Shown one piece after another: positions 57,020 through 64,000 of a DNA stretch of 64,000 nt; positions within the stretch are counted from its first letter, which is position 1, and each line of letters opens with the position of its first letter. This DNA is from Moniliophthora roreri (Eukaryota; Basidiomycota; Agaricomycetes; Agaricales; Marasmiaceae). The DNA lies in assembly GCA_001466705.2 (NCBI GenBank), contig LATX02000181.1:124001-188000 (forward strand), written 5' to 3'. The notes below the pieces were generated by a model that searched no databases, was not told where the DNA came from, and saw only the letters and a program-made list of their open reading frames with translations. A program made the translations under genes and the position numbers.

Positions 57020-57966
57020 GACCGTCATCCTACAGAAAGTATCCTCGTTCAGCAGTCAAAGCTAGAGGAGGGCCATATACCTCCTCACATTCTTATACCG
57101 CATGGAGGTCCACATGCTACAAGTGTTGTTCGCTTTGATGTTACAGTAGCAGGTTTTGCACTTGAAGGGTGTAAGGTCATTTCTCACTGTTCCAGCATTA
57201 TATTCAAGCACCCGCAGATAATGTCTCTGTTCCGAACTACACTGGCTCATTAGGTTTTGGGGAAACCCACGTCCGAGCACTCCTCGGGAACTGCGGCACC
57301 TTGGACGTTGGCGACTGTATCGCGTCTGTTAGACATATGGTGAAACTTGGTGTAGCCGAAGAAGCACCCTCGAAATTGTTCGTGGTCGGTGGAAGTCACG
57401 GTGGATTCCTCACTGGACACCGTAAGCGATATATTTCGGCAAGTATGACCCCTGAACTCACAGATTGCATCATAACAGTGATTGGCCAGTATCCTGACAC
57501 CTTCACAGCTGCTTCTCTCCACAACCCAGTCATGTCTTGCAGCGAAGTGTCTACCTCTGATATCAGAGATTGGTTCTGGGCAGAATTCGGCAGAGACTAT
57601 CCAATTCAATCTAGCGAAGTTGGTTCTGACGGTTGCTCTATCCCTGTGGTGAAATCAGTTGGAGTCATGACGCCCGAGCTGTATGGCGTATTGTTCAAGG
57701 CGTCTCCCATTGCGTATGTCGAGAAAGTCAAGGCTGCGGTCTTACTCTGCATTGGTGGCTCGGACAAACGTGTAGCGCCGACGCAAGGAATCGACTATTA
57801 TCATGCTCTGAAAGCAGTGAGAGCGAAAGGAAAGAATGGGTTGAAAAGCGACAATGACGATGGTGTAGAGATGTTATGGTTCCAGGAAGATGAGGCCTTC
57901 ACGACTGTGGCACCAGGTGATTTTTTTATACATAGATTGGCCATTTGGATTCTTAAAATTCACTGA
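57020..57966 (+). pseudogene. Acylaminoacyl-peptidase (S9C), 3' part only, probably dead
   Basis: Only the catalytic half is present: IPPHILIPHGGPHATSV, NYTGSLGFGETHVRALLGNC, GTLDVGDCIASVRHMV, FVVGGSHGGFLTGHLIGQYP (intron GTAAGC...AACAG removed), NPVMSCSEVSTSDIRDWFWA, FKASPIAYVEKVKAAVLLCI and GGSDKRVAPTQGIDYYHALK. The nucleophile Ser (GGSHGG) and the Asp (GGSD) are present. The family's late His-containing segment (FPE..HPLD) is not recognisable; the end reads FQEDEAFTTVAPGDFF and stops at TGA 57964-57966. Between 57165 and 57235 no normal intron restores the frame to NYTGS. The propeller-encoding 5' half is lost in the gap. A partial gene in any case, and likely a pseudogene. Confidence 0.7.
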
Positions 57967-58131
57967 CGGAACTCAAATGGAATCACCTTATCGCTGATCT
58001 CATAAACGTTTATGCTATTTTGACAATCAACACATTACATATGTGATACGACCTTCAGAAGCTTTCAGATGGCTTTCCGAATTCCACCACGCACACATTT
58101 TCAGGATTCCTGCTTCAAAGGGCATGTTATA

Positions 58132-58395
<264 letters not shown>

Positions 58396-59060
58396 GTTGG
58401 TATGATACATTTCCTTATTAATTTTACTCACATTCATATAGTGGCAGCACTGAATAGGGACCTATTTGAAAGAAAGCAAGAGGAATCTCAGTGTCAAAGG
58501 ATACACAAGACAAGACTGACACGACATACCTTGTCCGGGTACTTCAAGCTTACTCGACCTTCAGGTAACTTACCATCATGCCAGAAGACATGCAATTGTT
58601 AATATCTTCAGACCTCAGAACCACTGCACATTATGTCGAGAGAAAGGTCCAGCATCTTGCCTGCAGGCTCAAGTTGTTCTTTGATGACCAATCACAACAC
58701 TCTGTTCCTGTGGGGTTATGGCTGGACAGCCTGACCTTGCTGCAATGTGGTGGCTTCCACATTCAACATCTCACATGTCAATTATAGAAGGTCTCATATG
58801 CATGGAATTGGTCATAGTGTATTGGTCAATGTAAAAGTACAGTATATCCACTCAAATGACTGAATAGAACATTCTTAGGTGTTATAATACCCTGTTCTAA
58901 AGGAGCACACATTGACCACCAGTCATCTTGAAGCAACTTACTCTTTGGTATGTCACCCTATTATCTGCAGGTGTTTGAGCTGATGTTGACAGCCTCCATC
59001 CTACTGCTAGCATGCTGGCAATGTTCACCAAGAATGTAGCAACATGCTTAGTCTTTCCTA
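58396..59060. other. No gene seen
   Basis: Short frames only; CpG-poor in parts. It lies between the GMC fragment and the next copy of repeat T. Confidence 0.4.
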
Positions 59061-59340
59061 GCATCACCAAAACTGACAAGAGGTTATAACACTTATAGAA
59101 CAGTAAGTAACACAATACATACCTTATACAATGGCATATAATTATTATGCCCTTTATAACAAGGCTACATGGTGTTGTAAGACCTGCAACACAAGGCAGC
59201 ACATTACAGGGATTGCAATGAGTCGTAGCTGTTATGTCATGTTATGAGCATTATATCATGTTACAGGCAATATATCACATTACAGGCATTATATCACATT
59301 ACAGGAAATATATCATGTTGTGAGCATAATGTACTATAAG
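59061..59340 (+). repeat. Dispersed repeat T, copy 2
   Basis: It matches 56758-57018 from GCATCACCAAAACTGACAAG through GGTTATAACACTTAT and the CATGTTACAGGCAATATAT tandem units, here more diverged (CACATTACAGGCATTATAT). Most differences are C/T or G/A. Confidence 0.75.
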
Positions 59341-59710
59341 ATATGCTAGTCCAATTCTAAGTGCAGCCATACAATGAACAGATAGAAAGAATCATATATT
59401 GACTCAATATACATACATACACATGGAGTATCACTAGCAACTTAGATATAAGTATATACAATCAACACTACAACCCAGATAGCCTATCTATGACAAACAA
59501 GGTGTCTAGAGAAATGGATGAGTGAGTATGTAGCCAAAAAGATTCAGAAGGGGCATGCTTACTGAAGTAGGTGTCATAGTAGGGCTGATGACCAAAGACC
59601 TTATGACAGTATCATTAGTGAGCTAGATGAGAGTAAAAAAGACAAACCTATTGTGGAACACACTTAGACAGGGGCAGGTACTAATAATATGATAGATGGA
59701 GGATGGTGTT
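59341..59710. other. No gene seen
   Basis: AT-rich sequence without recognisable features. Confidence 0.4.
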
Positions 59711-61496
59711 AATGGTTAGACATGATGTGGGGTTCAAGGCATTGGACCTAAACTTGAAATTGTAAGAGCCAATGTCATAAAATAAACTGTGAATGATGCA
59801 CCTTCTTTCAACTGGCACCAAGCACTGGCGTTATTGAAATATGTAGTTGGTGTGCTGGTGGTGTCAAAGAGATGGTATTGTTCAGTGTTGCCAGACATTG
59901 TCAAAGACATAATTGGTGTTGAGCATGTTGCTGGTAGCAGCGAGGACAGTGATGTGTCACATGAGGTTGGCAGTGTCAGGAGATGTTGTCAAGGTGTATT
60001 TGGAATCAAGAGTGGTGTTGAGCATGTTGTTGGTGGTGGTGACATTAATATGCCAATTGTATAAACCTTTCAAATTCTACACATATGAGCATCATTTGGA
60101 CATATTTAAACAGTTGAAATGATAAGAAACATGGAAATAGAAGGACTGATATGAGCCCGAGTAGTCAGTCAAAACCTATATATGCTTGATGGCATGAAGC
60201 TATAAGTTAATTGTGCTTATAGTGATGTGCCCAATTTTGGCCTAGACGTGAAATTGTGCACTTTTCGTGTCAAATACTAGAAAAAGAGCCCAGAAGTACG
60301 TGTAATATTCACATGACTTGCTGACCCATGAGCTCTAATATGGTGCCTAAGCTTTAAGCGCCAGGTCTAACAAGTCTAATAATTGACACTGTAACACAAT
60401 CTAGAGGAGGTTAGTAGTCTATACTAGCCCCCTACATTACAGTGAAGCATCGCTGTGAGGGTCCTTGGTCAATAAAACAGGCCAGAAACCACTAATTCCA
60501 AACACAAAAGAATAGATATCAGCAGGATCTACAGTCTAAGTGCACTAGATTGTTCATTTTGCGATCACATTGCATGATAATGTGTCAATAGACTTAAAAC
60601 CTAATTATTACTATCGACAACTAGTACATGGTTGGAACTTGTTCCTACATGGAGCTTCAAAGACACTCATGCAGATATGACAGCCTTTCCAGGTGTACAT
60701 GGAACAACTGATAGGCAACAAGTACGCTGTAGAAGAGAGAGTTAGTCCAAAGGTGGACTGAACAGGGAAGAAGGTCAGAACTGGCACTGAAATAGTTGTA
60801 GAGTACTAAACAGTACAAGGATGGATCGGATAATGAGAATATAAGTATACCGATCAGATCAAATCCCCTTTGAGGTCTGATCACGTCGATAATAGAAGTG
60901 ATGAATAAAATAGAATGAGAAACTCAGTGTTATATCTAACTAGGCAAAGGCTCTTGAGGCTCTGAAACTCTTGCTCAGGCTCAGGATTGAGGAAGAAGGG
61001 AGAAAGGAAAGTGTCTTTTTCAACAGCTGTCAACAAGATAAAGTGTCACGGTGGTCCATGTGCCAAGTACAAACTGCACACAACATATGATTAACTGAAT
61101 ATGTAAGGATAAGATATCGTGAAAGTGCCCATGAAAGTTATTGACGTCGCAATCATCTCAGCCTCGTTCCACAGGTTTCCACCAGACTAATACTCTCAGG
61201 CACCGCTCAGGAGTAGACCAAGCTCCTTCTCGATACGGTTCGCCACTCCGATCAAGGCGTGCAACTGATTGGGTGTGACTGGCTTGACTCGGCATTGACT
61301 CGTGCTTTGTCGTATTGTAGGCGTAATGATCAGGAATAATCTTTTGCGTTGGTGAACGTTTTGTATATGTATGGAAGTGTCTGTGGATAGAGTATTAACA
61401 ATTCAGAAGCTTTATGTGTGATTCGTATGAGAGAAAAGAAAAGAGACCAAGAAAGACTCCATGGTCCAGAGCACCTACTAAGACAAATCCTTCAAG
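59711..61496 (+). repeat. 1.8-kb direct repeat, first copy (ends at an assembly n)
   Basis: It is repeated at 61498-63283 at a constant offset of 1787. Apart from four differences in the first 35 bases, all transitions, the copies look identical. The first copy ends exactly at the n at 61497. No gene is recognised inside; frames at 59789-60064 and 60657-60884 lack protein features. Confidence 0.9.
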
Positions 61497-61497
61497 N
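61497..61497. other. Assembly gap marker (n)
   Basis: A single n separates the two copies of the 1.8-kb repeat, as at 52325. Confidence 0.9.
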
Positions 61498-63283
61498 AAT
61501 GGTCAGACATAATGTGGGGTTCAAGGTGTTGGACCTAAACTTGAAATTGTAAGAGCCAATGTCATAAAATAAACTGTGAATGATGCACCTTCTTTCAACT
61601 GGCACCAAGCACTGGCGTTATTGAAATATGTAGTTGGTGTGCTGGTGGTGTCAAAGAGATGGTATTGTTCAGTGTTGCCAGACATTGTCAAAGACATAAT
61701 TGGTGTTGAGCATGTTGCTGGTAGCAGCGAGGACAGTGATGTGTCACATGAGGTTGGCAGTGTCAGGAGATGTTGTCAAGGTGTATTTGGAATCAAGAGT
61801 GGTGTTGAGCATGTTGTTGGTGGTGGTGACATTAATATGCCAATTGTATAAACCTTTCAAATTCTACACATATGAGCATCATTTGGACATATTTAAACAG
61901 TTGAAATGATAAGAAACATGGAAATAGAAGGACTGATATGAGCCCGAGTAGTCAGTCAAAACCTATATATGCTTGATGGCATGAAGCTATAAGTTAATTG
62001 TGCTTATAGTGATGTGCCCAATTTTGGCCTAGACGTGAAATTGTGCACTTTTCGTGTCAAATACTAGAAAAAGAGCCCAGAAGTACGTGTAATATTCACA
62101 TGACTTGCTGACCCATGAGCTCTAATATGGTGCCTAAGCTTTAAGCGCCAGGTCTAACAAGTCTAATAATTGACACTGTAACACAATCTAGAGGAGGTTA
62201 GTAGTCTATACTAGCCCCCTACATTACAGTGAAGCATCGCTGTGAGGGTCCTTGGTCAATAAAACAGGCCAGAAACCACTAATTCCAAACACAAAAGAAT
62301 AGATATCAGCAGGATCTACAGTCTAAGTGCACTAGATTGTTCATTTTGCGATCACATTGCATGATAATGTGTCAATAGACTTAAAACCTAATTATTACTA
62401 TCGACAACTAGTACATGGTTGGAACTTGTTCCTACATGGAGCTTCAAAGACACTCATGCAGATATGACAGCCTTTCCAGGTGTACATGGAACAACTGATA
62501 GGCAACAAGTACGCTGTAGAAGAGAGAGTTAGTCCAAAGGTGGACTGAACAGGGAAGAAGGTCAGAACTGGCACTGAAATAGTTGTAGAGTACTAAACAG
62601 TACAAGGATGGATCGGATAATGAGAATATAAGTATACCGATCAGATCAAATCCCCTTTGAGGTCTGATCACGTCGATAATAGAAGTGATGAATAAAATAG
62701 AATGAGAAACTCAGTGTTATATCTAACTAGGCAAAGGCTCTTGAGGCTCTGAAACTCTTGCTCAGGCTCAGGATTGAGGAAGAAGGGAGAAAGGAAAGTG
62801 TCTTTTTCAACAGCTGTCAACAAGATAAAGTGTCACGGTGGTCCATGTGCCAAGTACAAACTGCACACAACATATGATTAACTGAATATGTAAGGATAAG
62901 ATATCGTGAAAGTGCCCATGAAAGTTATTGACGTCGCAATCATCTCAGCCTCGTTCCACAGGTTTCCACCAGACTAATACTCTCAGGCACCGCTCAGGAG
63001 TAGACCAAGCTCCTTCTCGATACGGTTCGCCACTCCGATCAAGGCGTGCAACTGATTGGGTGTGACTGGCTTGACTCGGCATTGACTCGTGCTTTGTCGT
63101 ATTGTAGGCGTAATGATCAGGAATAATCTTTTGCGTTGGTGAACGTTTTGTATATGTATGGAAGTGTCTGTGGATAGAGTATTAACAATTCAGAAGCTTT
63201 ATGTGTGATTCGTATGAGAGAAAAGAAAAGAGACCAAGAAAGACTCCATGGTCCAGAGCACCTACTAAGACAAATCCTTCAAG
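61498..63283 (+). repeat. 1.8-kb direct repeat, second copy
   Basis: This is the copy that runs on into unique sequence (the reading frame at 63351-63995). Mismatches with the first copy cluster next to the n, as expected for a poor contig end. Confidence 0.9.
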
Positions 63284-63350
63284 AGTCCAAATGACTCTTC
63301 CACAGTGAGGGATATTTTGGAGTTCGTCCTCGAAGTCGTACTACTCCTCC

Positions 63351-63995
63351 TTAGTCCACTTCTTCTTCGGCAGCCTCGGCCAATCCTCGTGGTAGGTAGA
63401 CCAATGCAAGAGCATGCTTCAGCCAAATTTCTGCAGCTATCTCTCCATCGCATACCCAACAATCCATAGTCGTGTACAGGAGGTTAGCCACGAATCGTGG
63501 GTCTGCATGCTCGATATCTTGCCAAGAAAGCAGGTTCCCAATGGCGTTCCTCATCGTGTGCGTGAGAGCTAGAAGCCCATTCCAATTAGCGACCAGCTTC
63601 CGGTTACCTCTGTAAACAAGGACATGGTCAGTATGAGTGTCATCGATAACGAAGGGACGAGTATAAGAGATGAACTGCTCAGGAGTAAGAGCATTGTGTC
63701 CGGTGAGATAGCGAGCAGGTATGTGTGGTGTGCCATGTCCCCGAAGGATGTAGAATAGACAGTCTTCGATCTCAGTCCATGTGAGCTTGTGGTCTCGGCG
63801 GTGTACGGTTACTGTAACTGGAAGGGTTGAGAAAGCATCAGTGAAACCAATGTCTAATATAGCCTCGTAGTAATAAGGAATGGTGAACATAGCTCGTTTT
63901 GCCCCATCGTACAGCATGCCTACTCGTCCTCGATAGTTTCCCATCGCCACTGAGATATACACATTTATCAACATATATCTAACTCCATCAGCCAT
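63351..63995 (-). CDS. Unrecognised intron-free reading frame at the window edge
   Basis: 214 codons are open from ATG at 63993-63995 to TAA at 63351-63353, with normal CpG content. The protein (MADGVRYMLINVYISVAMGN, AMFTIPYYYEAILDIGFTDA, LTWTEIEDCLFYILRGHGTP, WQDIEHADPRFVANLLYTTM, LPRGLAEAAEEEVD) is of mixed composition with no clear helix bundle or signal peptide. I recognise no family. It starts five bases from the edge, so the true start may lie outside. Confidence 0.55.
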   Translation of the reverse strand: MADGVRYMLINVYISVAMGNYRGRVGMLYDGAKRAMFTIPYYYEAILDIGFTDAFSTLPVTVTVHRRDHKLTWTEIEDCLFYILRGHGTPHIPARYLTGHNALTPEQFISYTRPFVIDDTHTDHVLVYRGNRKLVANWNGLLALTHTMRNAIGNLLSWQDIEHADPRFVANLLYTTMDCWVCDGEIAAEIWLKHALALVYLPRGLAEAAEEEVD

Positions 63996-64000
63996 CTCCC

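Noticed and set aside
59789..60122. Two overlapping frames (91 and 69 codons) repeated at 61576-61909
   Set aside because: Their duplication is explained by the assembly-type repeat; no protein features.

Overview
The window looks like nuclear DNA of a mushroom-forming basidiomycete (Agaricomycete). Genes are split by many 45-80 bp GT-AG introns. Recognisable families are fungal: DUF6534 seven-helix membrane proteins, UbiA prenyltransferase, ISY1, N2227-type carnosine methyltransferase, MFS sugar/inositol transporter, AMSH deubiquitinase. There is no bacterial organisation. Intron chains below were read by hand from splice signals and matching codon phase; none has been checked against RNA.

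Left third (1-19,550): a same-strand (minus) array of DUF6534 genes. Five copies splice into complete proteins (<1-1568, 2537-4058, 6044-7622, 13288-14849, 18207-19548). Decayed remnants lie at about 8380-8800, 15500-15900 and 17520-17735. A sixth, inverted copy sits far away at 40966-42326. All six share one exon layout, including a 13-nt micro-exon. Two short inverted-repeat elements (7967-8267; 9667-9942 with TA duplications) and a small secreted cysteine-rich protein gene (10072-10444) lie inside the array.

Middle (19,600-42,330): ordinary single-copy genes with a few dead ones. These are an unrecognised coding stretch (20053-20720), an epoxide-hydrolase-like pseudogene without its nucleophile, a single-pass membrane protein, a nine-exon UbiA prenyltransferase, divergent ISY1 and carnosine methyltransferase genes sharing a 176-bp promoter, an inositol-type transporter, a 2OG-oxygenase-like protein, an unrecognised multi-exon gene, a small homeodomain-like protein and an AMSH-type JAMM deubiquitinase.

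Right third (42,330-64,000): repeats and decay. First comes a degenerate array of TAATTA-cored units that reads as repeated Asn-Tyr peptides. Then about 13 kb is strongly depleted of CpG and filled with dispersed and inverted repeats. Three single-n characters mark assembly joins (52325, 57019, 61497). Two of them are flanked by essentially identical 1.9-kb and 1.8-kb direct repeats that end exactly at the n, so these duplications are probably unmerged contig ends. Fragments of acylaminoacyl-peptidase and GMC oxidoreductase genes sit between the repeats, and an unrecognised reading frame reaches the right edge.

I see no CRISPR array, operon or obvious biosynthetic cluster. The most distinctive content is the DUF6534 array with its conserved micro-exon and upstream blocks, the peptide-encoding repeat array and the CpG-stripped repeat block.
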